From Neelides folsomi (lineage: Eukaryota; Arthropoda; Collembola; Neelipleona; Neelidae), in contig JAQGBZ010000094.1 in the NCBI GenBank assembly GCA_034687125.1, positions 124,001-188,000 of the forward strand: a stretch of 64,000 nucleotides of DNA, given 5' to 3'. Under the pieces are notes generated by a model. The model searched no databases. It had not been told where the DNA came from and worked only from the letters and a program-made list of their open reading frames with translations. Of the stretch, positions 12,801 to 23,124 are shown in pieces; position 1 is the first letter of the stretch, and every line of letters begins with the position of its first letter. The translations under genes and the position numbers were made by a program.

Positions 12801-14984
12801 ATCGGGAATCTCCGTTGTTCCTTGCAACTTGGAAGGAAACCCCCGAGAAAGGTAAATACTAAATGAAGAAGTCAGGAAAATAAAAAAGCCTTTACAAATA
12901 AACAATCTTTTTTCCATTCATTCTTCCCATTACTTCTCTTTACCTCTCCGGACCATCCATTATACACTCCGTTGGAAGAAAAGGAGGGAAAGTTACACTC
13001 CGTCGTTCCAGTTGCTAAGAAGAGGCATAAAAATTTCAACGGCCTTTCTTTTTTAAAATTACAATCCTTCAAAGAGTAATGGAAAAATACGGAAAATATG
13101 AAGAGGATTTTGTGAGAGAAACTCTATCGTGCGATCGTGCCTCTTTTCTTCATTATGTTATTTGTAATATGACCACCCCAATTTCGCTCCCTTTTAAAAT
13201 TGGGTTAAAACAGTGGAACTCGGATTAATCAAAATGGGACAATAAGTTATTTGGAAAAGAAGTAAGGAGAAAAGTTTAATTCTTTCCCATTGAGGTCCTT
13301 ATTGAGGGATTTGTTTTTTGCGGGCGGATTCCTCTCGTCCGCCTCTTGGAAAAAAAATCAAGGCAATTAGACTCACCCACTCAATGTCTATTGTCTCAAT
13401 TCATTTCATCTCGGCTCGGTTGAACTACGCCTCTTTGTTTCTATTTCAAATTGCCTTAAGGAGAAAATCTCCTTTTCTTTCAATTCCACTTCCAAAAGGG
13501 GAGAAAATTGGAAAGCTTTATAAATTTATATTGCTAAATGAACTCTACAAATCTTTGTATCCTTTTCTTGGCGTACGCTTCATAAATACTCATATACAGA
13601 TACATTATTCACTATTACGTTTTTACTCAAATTTGTTATTTTTTAAAAATCATTATAATATTTTAGAAAACTTGTTTATACCTTATACTACTATTGTATA
13701 AGTTTGAGTAAATGTATAAATAAATGGTAAACTTGTAATTAAAAATGACCATTGTGTATGCTGCTAAGCATACTCTATATGTATGTACATACATAAGTAA
13801 ACACTTTATCTTCATTAAGACTGAAAAGATAAAATAGTTATTGAAACTACAAAGTTGTATGATGAATCAAAATTGGGTAAATTATTTTTTATTATTCCGC
13901 ACCCCATGCCACAGTTAATACATATAATTTTGTTATTGAATTTGATATTTTTTCCCAACAATTAGGAAGCTAGGATTTCTAAGAATTGCAGAATGAGAAG
14001 AGTTGTAACAATTTGCTCAAAAGATTTTTTCAAATTGAATTGAATTGTGTGAGATCGATCAAACTCGAAATAATTAAATTCACCAACTTTGGAGAAGCTA
14101 ACAGAATTTATTTTTATATTTGTCCATCCTTTCAGAATTTCTTCTGGGAAAATGTGATTTGATCTCTTGAGAATCTCCTCCGGCAATCGTCATTATACCA
14201 ACTACATTAATAAATTGGGGCTGAAGACGAGATTATATAAAATGGGAAAAAGGCAGAGAAGAAGGAAGTCATGCAAGTTGGTTGATTCTCAAACTCGGGG
14301 TAATGAGGAAACTTTTCTCGACTTTTCCCCAAGTTTATTCCACTACCAATTGCAATGTGTGGTTTACACACACATAAATACAAAATACTAAATGTAAGTA
14401 TTATTTTTCCTTGTTAATACAAAAAATGTTTTTCTTTCCCTAACATAATTCATGCAACATCTTTTTAATATTCAATGGGTGGGTTTTTAAACCAATGAGC
14501 AAAAATGAATTCCCCAAATCAATCCCAATATTTCCAATCAGGAATTTTTCCTATGATTTCTCTGGACATTTTTTTCGATTACCTTCAGGAATTGAATCGT
14601 TGTAATCAATTTAGGAATTTTAAGAGAATGTCCTATATTTAGTACATTACATACCTACTTATTTATTATACCTAGATATGTGATGTATGTACGAAGCATG
14701 TGGATGTTTCCATAAAAGTTTCCAAGAATTTTAATTGAAGATGCTTGGAAGAAAATTACTTTTTTACTGCCCTACGTCATCCTGCCAAACTTGTTATAGA
14801 TCTTATAGGATGATGAATATTTGGTTTGAAATAATTAGAAGAGCCGGGCGAGTGATTTAATTAAATCTCATATTCGCCCATGTAATGAAGAAATTGGTTC
14901 GTTAGGGGCGGGTGGATGTACGCGAGTTAAAAGTTTCAACTTACCAGCCAAGACGAGGAAGAAAGTGGAGGTATACATTCTCAT
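3846..14984 (-). CDS. GPI-anchored Ly6/three-finger protein, 130 residues, 3 exons
   Basis: Small secreted Ly6/uPAR-fold protein, expected on the outer leaflet of the plasma membrane. Coding exons are 14984-14945 (signal peptide, donor GTAAGT), 5456-5271 (acceptor TTCCGTAG, donor GTGAGC) and 4012-3846 (acceptor CCTATAG, stop TGA). All junctions are phase 1 and join cleanly. Residues 1-20 form a hydrophobic signal peptide. The core has the ten Ly6 cysteines (23, 26, 37, 48, 55, 68, 72, 84, 85, 90), opening with LMCYQC and closing with the diagnostic CCNENQCN. A hydrophobic tail at about 105-123 after N91-S92-G93 suggests GPI attachment. N41-K-T is a potential N-glycosylation site. Arthropods have many such genes (quiver/sleepless, crok, boudin and relatives) acting in channel modulation or septate junctions, and I cannot say which is the orthologue. 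The tail is followed by a short polar stretch (EPRSDCK), slightly unusual for a GPI signal. Intron 1 is about 9.5 kb. Confidence 0.92.
4013..5270 (-). other. Intron 2 of the Ly6 gene
   Basis: About 1.26 kb between a GTGAGC donor and a CCTATAG acceptor. Nothing inside resembles a conserved exon. Short ORFs such as the one near 4174 on the plus strand are low-complexity and purine-rich. Confidence 0.7.
5457..14944 (-). other. Intron 1 of the Ly6 gene, about 9.5 kb
   Basis: A long intron between the signal-peptide exon and the cysteine-core exon. It consists of AT-rich DNA mixed with purine-rich and pyrimidine-rich patches. The longest ORFs (for example 9278-9715 and 10541-10909 on the minus strand) show no domain and no flanking splice logic, so I treat them as chance. 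I see no bounded transposon here. A large first intron in this class of neural or cuticular surface protein could house enhancers, but the sequence does not identify any. Confidence 0.6.
6047..6072. repeat. GA/GGGA simple repeat
   Basis: A short purine tract in which (GA)n passes into tandem GGGA units, inside intron 1 of the Ly6 gene. Four G-runs of three are present, so quadruplex formation is conceivable but not shown. Confidence 0.85.
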
Positions 14985-15250
14985 TGTAGTCCGCTTAGGC
15001 TCTGGTTCCCTTGAAGTGGGAAGGTGAGGCTGGAGGGGCCACTTCGGATACGCTTGCCAAGAATAGGATTATAAGGAACTCCGACCACTCCGATTCTCTC
15101 ACGCCAACTAAACGCATCTCGAAGGGAAGTGTAGGGTTTTCTCCTCGAGACCCTGGATCGATCGCTCCTGCCTTTTACCATCCCCCACGCTCCGCCCTAC
15201 AAATGGAAATTTAGATATTTACTATGCGAATATTCACAAGTGGGGAAGGA
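14985..15250 (-). promoter_or_regulatory. Ly6 gene 5' UTR and probable promoter region
   Basis: Immediately upstream of the Ly6 start codon (minus strand) the DNA is clearly GC-richer for about 200 bp before returning to AT-rich sequence near 15.25 kb. This is what a 5' UTR and proximal promoter would look like here. No TATA box or initiator stands out, so the start site is not assigned. Open frames overlapping it on both strands are by-products of the base composition. Confidence 0.35.
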
Positions 15251-16479
15251 ACGGGCTTTCAAAACTGGCCCTCTAATTTATTTTTAAACATAATGACCCG
15301 CTTGGTCAAGACTTGTTAAAGAGAGATCACAAAGCTTATTTGCAATGACAAGAGAAGTATTGAATGAGATTTTTTCCAACTTGCATCAGTTCTACTTTAC
15401 TTCTTTGGATATGTTACAAAACTACCATATAAACCCTCCATCCTATTTATCCATACATATGTATAAGAAGCTACTTCCTTTCTATTAGGGACGAGGACCA
15501 ACGACGACGTTTGAATAAGTACCCATCGTGTACAAAAACATGTCGAGTGGATTCTTAATGGTTCCTTGTTATCGAATCATCCCAAGTGCGTAGAGCTTAT
15601 TATTTAGTAAGCCATATGTAAGTGCTATTTTTGCTCCGCAAACAAGGATTATCATAACATTTTATTTAAGTGAATTTAGCAAATAGGATGTTCCTTAATA
15701 ATATTAGTAAGCTAATAAAAATTTAAACAAGATTTGGAGAAATTGTTATTTGGAAGAACCGGAGCGTTATAAATATAAGAAGTTACATTTGAATGTATTC
15801 TCCGGTTAAAGAATCATTTCATGATCCAAAGGTGCAGTTAAGGAATTGGAGTTTAAATGATCCAATTTTTCAAATCAAGGAGTTGAGTAAGTTGGGAAGG
15901 GGAGGGAATGATACGGAGCTGGAAGTCATCATCAAGGGACGTTCTCTCTAATTCTCCTATTAAGCTCACTACTTACGTTTCCGCCTTAGCCCCCTCGACT
16001 CATTACTTTTCCATATCAGGTCCTACAGCCCTTCACGGATCTCCCATTCCAAACTTCCCGATTTCACTCAAAATGAGTTTAAATAGGAGAAAACTTCCCT
16101 AAGTCTCTAAATATACCAAGATTCTCAAGTTTTGATTAAGATTAACTTTATTTTTAAATTTTCACTTTCAAACAACTCGAAAATAAGAACCAATATTTCA
16201 TGTTAGTTTACTCCTCAGGCCTTGGGTTAGCGAGAAAATATTTACTACACTTTCTAAAATTTAATCAATTTAAATTTTATGAGAAATGTAAGATCAAAAA
16301 TTTATACCATGCAAAGTGTATGTGAAGTGAAGAATTGAAGATAGCACTAGTAAATTACACCTAGCTGATAGCTGATTAAAATAAATATTTTACATTAACA
16401 TCTCTATAATTTATAGATTTGTGGCATTTATAGAAAATATTAAGATGTAACATACCTACTCAATGTATATTTTACGCAC

Positions 16480-16572
16480 ATCAAGGTGTTTTTCATTTGA
16501 GCTTGTTTCTAACGATGATACTATAGAGAGCATTTAATATTTTAAGCTCATTCCAAGATGTAACACCTTGAT
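16480..16572. repeat. Imperfect inverted repeat, about 93 bp hairpin
   Basis: The left arm at 16480-16504 (beginning ATCAAGGTGTT, ending TGAGCTT) is complementary to the right arm at 16544-16572 (beginning AAGCTCATTCC, ending AACACCTTGAT), with a 4-nt size difference producing a bulge. The loop is about 39 nt. It could be a tiny MITE relic or a transcribed hairpin. There is no clear target duplication. Confidence 0.6.
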
Positions 16573-16694
16573 ATACGATAACAATAATAAAAATATTAAA
16601 CATACATTCTTATAGGCGAAAAAGTCATATTGCTTATGTATGGTTTACTAGTTATACTACGATACTTGTACATATAATACATAAGCAATTTTTT

Positions 16695-16940
16695 ATGATT
16701 TATATTATATTAATATTAATGCTTGCACATTTGGTTAATTTTTCTTTTGAATCTCCCTCTAAATGTGATGGTGTTAATTTGTTAATGGATTTGAGCACTG
16801 AAATTGAAATTGAATTATTTATCGGTGAGATTCCCAAGCCTGTTCAAATGAAAATAAAAAGTGTTTATGTGTCAAATATGAATCAAGGTATGAAGGATTG
16901 TGTAAATAAATTAAAGAAGATTTCAATTTCCTCCCCTTGA
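16695..16940 (+). CDS. Possible small secreted protein, 81 residues, unknown
   Basis: A single open frame from ATG 16695 to TGA 16940. It starts with a hydrophobic run (MIYIILILMLAHLVNF) that reads as a signal peptide. A mixed acidic/basic mature region follows, with two cysteines (about residues 24 and 69), ending KKISISSP. Codon use is AT-rich like its surroundings, unlike the GC-rich exons of the confirmed genes, which argues for caution. The start context (TTTTATGA) is poor, and no promoter or poly(A) signal is obvious. It could be a young lineage-specific gene, an exon, or chance. Confidence 0.25.
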   Translation: MIYIILILMLAHLVNFSFESPSKCDGVNLLMDLSTEIEIELFIGEIPKPVQMKIKSVYVSNMNQGMKDCVNKLKKISISSP

Positions 16941-18990
16941 TTAATGATAAATATCAAGAGTTGGATTTCCTTCGTCTTCCCCAGAGTCGACAGAGGAAGA
17001 ATTTGTATTTCTCTCGAGAGTCTCGAATCTAAAAGTGTAAGAACCAATATACCCTTTTCTTCTCACCACCACCAATTCCCTTTGGCACATGAAGTGGAAA
17101 TTATTAAATAAACGGCAATATGTATTCTTATCTCGATTATTGCGACGCTTCTCATCTCAAATTTTATGGTCGTCCACTTGAACATAATGGTGATTTCTAA
17201 CGAAGAAAACCCCACACGCTCCCATTCACTTACATACAACATAACTAAAATGCATTATACCATTATATACAGTATGTAACTAAATAATGTTACTGTAAGA
17301 AGTACTTATGTTATACCTATACATTCATATATGTACTTTTTAGTTATCTACTTATAGCTCATATTGTTATATTTTGTTCTCACAGTTGTTGGATTTGTTG
17401 TTGGGTCCTTTACTTCCATGTTGTCTGTTGTGTGTGCATGTTCCCATTTGTCTTTCTAATTACTCTCATCATTCAATTTCTATTAAGCAAAGCCAAGGAA
17501 TGGGAAATAAATAGGAAAATGAAAAGGCGGAAACTTTCCCTCATTTTTCCTCCGAACCAAAAAATGTGCGGTTAATATGAGAAGTTTGTAATGTCCGCCG
17601 AGAGAGCCTTTTTATTAAATTGTGAAGGAAAAGTAATCTTGAGGGTATTCACTCTGCCCGACATGACCACAAGAGAGTTAGGAAATATGAAATAGGAGAA
17701 TTGAGTGCAAGTTTTGAGTTTTAGAAATGAGAAAACGGGGAAGAAGTGTCATGACACGCTGTCGTCTCCCTTCAAATCCCCTTTTCATTTCATCATCCGT
17801 CATTGCACAACTTTCACTTGATTCTTCTTAAACGACACTGGCCTTGACAATTTCTTAATTTCCACCAGACAGACCCTCCGCACAAACTACTATAAAACTC
17901 CTAAGAAATAATTTCCCTCCCCTCAGTCCGCACAAATGAAAACCATTGTCTTGGTCCACTGCTAAGACAAAAACATTTCATTTCTTTGGATTTTGGATCA
18001 TGGCGAAAGTCCCGTTTGGGTTTATGAAATATCCTCAAAGTTCATACTCATTTCTACTATTTTGGAACATTATCCCAATGCTTGTATTGTGGTACATATC
18101 ATCATATCATATTATTTATGTAATACTGAAAATTAATTAATATTGTATAAAGAATAGTATTTTTATTCCTTGTACATTACACTAACGTTTTTGTAATGTA
18201 AATACAAATATAAGTGTAATATACGTGTTAAATACCTATTGTATGTTTCCACGAATAAACCTTACTTAATAAAGTGTTGCTTCCCTTCTATTTTGTAAAT
18301 TTTAAAACCATCATAAATTTTCTAAAATAACTGATAGGCTAGAATTTGAAAATGTTATAAAGTGAAAATCATTACATAGCAAGTACCTGAAAAGCGGAAG
18401 TAAATGTGGAAAGACGGGGAAAGCATTTTATACATTTCTTATCAGAAAAAACCAATTTTTGAAGCCTTTTCTTTTCTTGGTCCAATTTGAGGAGGGGACG
18501 AGAATGTTGTAAAATCGAAGGAAATCGTTTGGGGAAGTCAAAGAGACGAATTTTGAAAAGGGAAAAACAATATCCTTGTGACGTCCTTTTCCGACTTTAT
18601 CAAAAGGAGAAATAAAAGATGGTGGTTATTTAAGAAAAGAAGCACGACGCTTCTTCCATTGATCCCTTTAGGGAAAAGAAAAGTAAATATATGTTCATGT
18701 TTTATTTAGAATAATATTCTATGCATATTCAACGCTCATCTGTTTTTGAATAAAGTTTAATAGATCTAAAAAAACTGATCAGATTTCATCCAATATTTAA
18801 AATCTTAACAACTTACAATCAGGTATTGCCAAAGTATCTTATAGTCTATTTACCTTAGCAAAATGCAAACAAATAAATTTATTGTTTATATGTATTTATG
18901 ATGCTTGATTAAAATTTATTGTTTCTCAAATGCATATGGTATGTACTACATGTATATACCATATATGTACATATAATTATGTGTACATAC

Positions 18991-19015
18991 TATATATATA
19001 TATATATATATATAT
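18991..19015. repeat. (TA)n microsatellite
   Basis: About 25 bp of uninterrupted TA dinucleotides within a longer region rich in TACATATGTACATA-type sequence. Confidence 0.95.
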
Positions 19016-20128
19016 CATATTACATGCACAAACAACAGCACACAGCACAAAATAATCAAATGAATATATTGTATATATGTAATATGATTTATAAAATACT
19101 ATAAGATTTATAAGATATTTAAATAATTAAATAGTCAATTTGTATTTATGTCTAGATAACTATGTTATAAGCTGATGCAAATATTTAGACATGGACCATG
19201 GAGGATGTCTAGCATTGTGAAATTTAAGCTTAAAAAGATTTTCATTGATCTTTTCTTAAGTCGTAATCTTACACGGATGTATTTGGTTCATTCACGTGAT
19301 TTCATTGTTCTCCTTTTCATTCAAGCGAAATGAGCTGTTTTTAATTTATTTAAACGATGAGACTAAATTCAAATGCAATGTTTTAAAGAATAGGATCACA
19401 TTGAATTTGTTGAAATCTAACCATTAATTGTGATATCTTTAGAAAGGAAGGAGACTAAGAGTGTCTTTAGCAACACAGAGGATTTTCTCTGATCCATTCA
19501 AATTCCCTGCCTAATATCCATGTTCTGAGAATCTCAAGTTTTGTCTCGAGGGTTTGCGAGTCAGAAATCAGAGATGAGGAAAATATGCTAGCATTGAATA
19601 AGAACATGGATTTCCTTTGGAGCAACAATAAGAAAAATTTGAAGTTCTTTATTTACTATCTGTTTTCTTTATTCATAATTACTAATTACTATAAAGGAGT
19701 GATGTACTAATTGTAAGTAGTACATATAAATTTGTAGATACTATTGCTTCCATATATGGTATAATAATTGTTAAAAAATATTGAAAAAATATTGTAATGC
19801 AGATGTTAAATGTCATAGATTTTTACAAGATAGTCGCTCAAATAATTTTGGCCAATTTCTTAACCGGTATTTTAAATTAAATAAAAAGCTAAACCAAGTT
19901 ACTCACTTCAGCGTAAAAAGTCTAAAAAATAAATGGCTTATCTCCTATCAGTCATGAAACACGCGAAGCATTACTAATTTGAATTGAAGACTGAAGAATA
20001 TATAAAATACTTACATGTATAGTATACAATTTATTTATTTAGAGTATACAAATATAATAGTAACTGTATACCGAACAGTACTTTAAATACGTACATACTT
20101 CAGATCAGATACCTATATAGATTATATA

Positions 20129-20704
20129 CAGGGTGAGGCGTTCCATTTTACAGGGCCCATTTATTCAAATTATTTGTTTGTGGATAAACTTTGTATTTTC
20201 AATTAAAAACCCCATAATCAAGAGAAATTAGCATTAATCTATATCCCCATTAAGAATCGGCCATATTGATCCCCTCTATGTCGGCGGTTTTAGATATTTT
20301 AAGAGGTGGGATTCATTTAGCCAAAAAGTGTTTTATGTTCATACATATGTGAAATCATCTTTATCTGCATGGGTTTCAACAAATTTTGATAAACCCCGAA
20401 TATATCTTTGCTTTAGGGGGAATGATCAGTGGTGGATTAATTTTGGTCTTCGATCTTTGTCAACAAAGTCGAAGACGATATTAATATGCCAATAATGAAG
20501 ATAACGTGCTTGTCGGAAGAGCACTGAGCAGGCTGCCAACTTCTTTACTTAATTTCTTACCCATTTGGAATTTAATTGATATGTGAAAAATTAATGCAAA
20601 GAATGTTATCCAATTGAGTTCTAAGGCGGTATAATTAATATAGGCGGAAATTCATCTCTTGGTATGATATTTGGGGCCTGTAAAATGGAACGCCTCACCC
20701 TCTG
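20129..20704. mobile_element. Mariner-like non-autonomous TIR element with TA duplication
   Basis: The left end begins CAGGGTGAGGCGTTCCATTT at 20129. The right end, read inverted from 20704, is CAGAGGGTGAGGCGTTCCAT, so the roughly 28-bp termini match apart from a 2-bp insertion. Both ends are flanked by TA (20127-20128 and 20705-20706), the target duplication of the Tc1/mariner superfamily. The 576-bp interior has no transposase-length ORF. It does contain a strong hairpin at 20446-20476 with GTCTTCG and CGAAGAC outer arms. Non-autonomous (MITE-like) by inference. Confidence 0.85.
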
Positions 20705-22421
20705 TACATACATTACATTTGTACAGGTAGATGCATGATTGCACAAATCTTGCATACTCTACATTGATTTTATAGAAATTATATCCATATACCGTTTATA
20801 GACCATCTGTAGATGTACAAGGCTTATAAATATGCAAATCCATTAAAAGCAAATTTTTTTGGAAAGAGTATACACATTGGCTTAAATAGCTTCAAGGGAC
20901 CCCGAGGAAATTCGCTCAACTAAAAGTGTTGGTAAATCGAGTGTGGATGTGAAATCAAAATTATAAAATGGTCGCCTCATGGACTGTGTGAATGTTGGAA
21001 TGGAAAAATCCCCTAGACCCGGGAGCGAGTAAAAACCTTCTCCGTATTCAAGTCAAGTAGAGATGCAGTTAATGTAGATGTGAGGGGACGGGTCATAAAA
21101 CATGTACTTATTCCCATTTCCTCCCAGGTCGTGTGAGGGAGAAAGTAGAGGAATAAGTGAAGGAGATGGGATCACAATCACCTGCCAAACGGATTTACCA
21201 TCATGGACTTCCATTTCCAAAAAACCATTTTTATTTTATTGCTCCACTCCACCTGGTCAGCTTAGAAGGAGTCGTCAATTGGAGGAGTTTTAATTAACAT
21301 TTAGGTCCCTTTAAGCTCTCTTGTTAAATCATGCTTACCATTCCGCGATCCATCTTCCATTCCCAGGATAACCTAATGCCCCCCAATTAAAACAACGGAG
21401 AAATATTCTCTAATCCTTTATTTCTCCTTTATTTTCCAAATGCAATTCACGGAATGGAGAGGAAATAAAAGCAGAATAGGAAATTACAAATAATAAAACT
21501 CCTTCGTAGACCTAAGAAATGAAATAAATATTCTTACTGAATTAGTACAACTTCGGAATTACTTTCTTAAAACTCCGTTTATTATATGAATCCTTTAATT
21601 TACAGGGATTCATTAATTTTGAATCGATCCAAAACAGTTTAAAATTAACGAAATTTTCTATGAAGATTATTTTGTAAGATTAATTTATTTAAAATAATTT
21701 TGGATTCTACAATCCTGAAGAAAAAATCTTTAGGAAAAACTTTAAATTGACAATCCATAGTTTACATAATTTTTTGAATAAGCGTTTACCCGACTTAATT
21801 AAAAATATATAAGTATAGTAATGAAGTAAAACAATAGTGGATTTAAAAAAACAATTTCCTCAGTTTAATTAAAAACGTATATGGGGATATGGGGATGCAT
21901 GAGGATAAATTTTCAAGACCCTTGTACTTTCAGCGCATTCAGACGAAGTATCTAATTAGGCATTGAATCACTCGAGGAGGAAATTAAAGTTTCTATCTCC
22001 TCTCCACATTCAAAGGGTTTATTTTGAATAATGGCGCATTGATTCAAATCTCCCTGGTCCCCTTCCATCAAATCATTTATCAAACATGAGCTGGTAAACA
22101 CATTTGCTTAAAAGTACACATAAAATAAAATTGGCCATTTTCTAACCACTAAACATTTTTGACGAAAATGAAGAAGACCGTTATTTTTTTATCAAAACGG
22201 CCCACGTGGTAGTCCTATAAACTATGTAATTAATTAAATTGAAGATCACTTTGCCTTGAATTTATTAAGTGTTGGGGGGATTTAACTCTACTTGTAGTAT
22301 CAATAAGGGAGTTAAAGGCGAAAGTAGGATTGATGGTGAGTGTTGAAACGAGAGAGGAAGTGAAATCCGCTTTGTTTATTTCCTCCTCCAATTTCTTTCA
22401 CCAAATGCAAATACACAAGTA

Positions 22422-23124
22422 CAGGGCCGCGTTTAAGGGAGGGCGAGAGGGGCGGCCTCCCAGGGCCTCAACTGGTCAGAAGGCCTCAAAATGTTTATGC
22501 TTACACTAGATATTATTGATTTTTCAAATAAATAACTAACAATATTTTTAAAAAAAATTCTCTTGAACCAAAGTACCGATTCTCAATACTGATAGATGCT
22601 TATGGCTTCTTGTTTCTAAAAAAATTTCTTCGGAGCCTACTGCCTACTGAGCAAGAAAGAGAATGGAAAATCTACAAAGGGTAAAAGGAAATACAATCCC
22701 AAAACAAGAAATTATTCTTTTTTCTTCCAGGGGAGTAGGTTCTTTATTAAAATAGTGTCAAAATTCTAATATTTGTCGGGTTCTAAAAGAGAAAAAAACG
22801 AACAAAATTTCCAAAAATTTTCTCGGGACCTAAAGGTCCCGTTGATATATTAAAGGACTCTTACTTGATTTCGAAAATTTTTCTTAAAACCTTAAAGGCC
22901 CGTTGAATTGTCTGACTTACTTTCGAAAAAAAATTTCTCAGGACTAATTCTCAGGACTAAAATATATGATCTTATTTTTTACTCGTGTACTGCTTGAACT
23001 TATTAAAAATTTGGCTTTAATATAAATTATGGCTTAAATACCTATACATATTATATAAATTATACATACTATTTAGGCTCGCCCAGGGCCTCAAAATCAA
23101 TTTTGGTTTGAAGACGCGGCCCTG
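22422..23124. mobile_element. hAT-type non-autonomous element, 8-bp duplication CACAAGTA
   Basis: The ends are CAGGGCCGCGT at 22422 and its complement ending GCGGCCCTG at 23124. Identical 8-bp copies of CACAAGTA lie at 22414-22421 and 23125-23132. An 8-bp duplication with CAGGG termini is the hAT pattern. AGGGCCTCA motifs occur near both ends. The interior has no transposase ORF but holds several degenerate copies of a motif like AAATTTTCTCGGGACCTAAA followed by GGTCCCGTT. The same motif recurs in the element at 29541-30151. About 703 bp. Confidence 0.9.
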
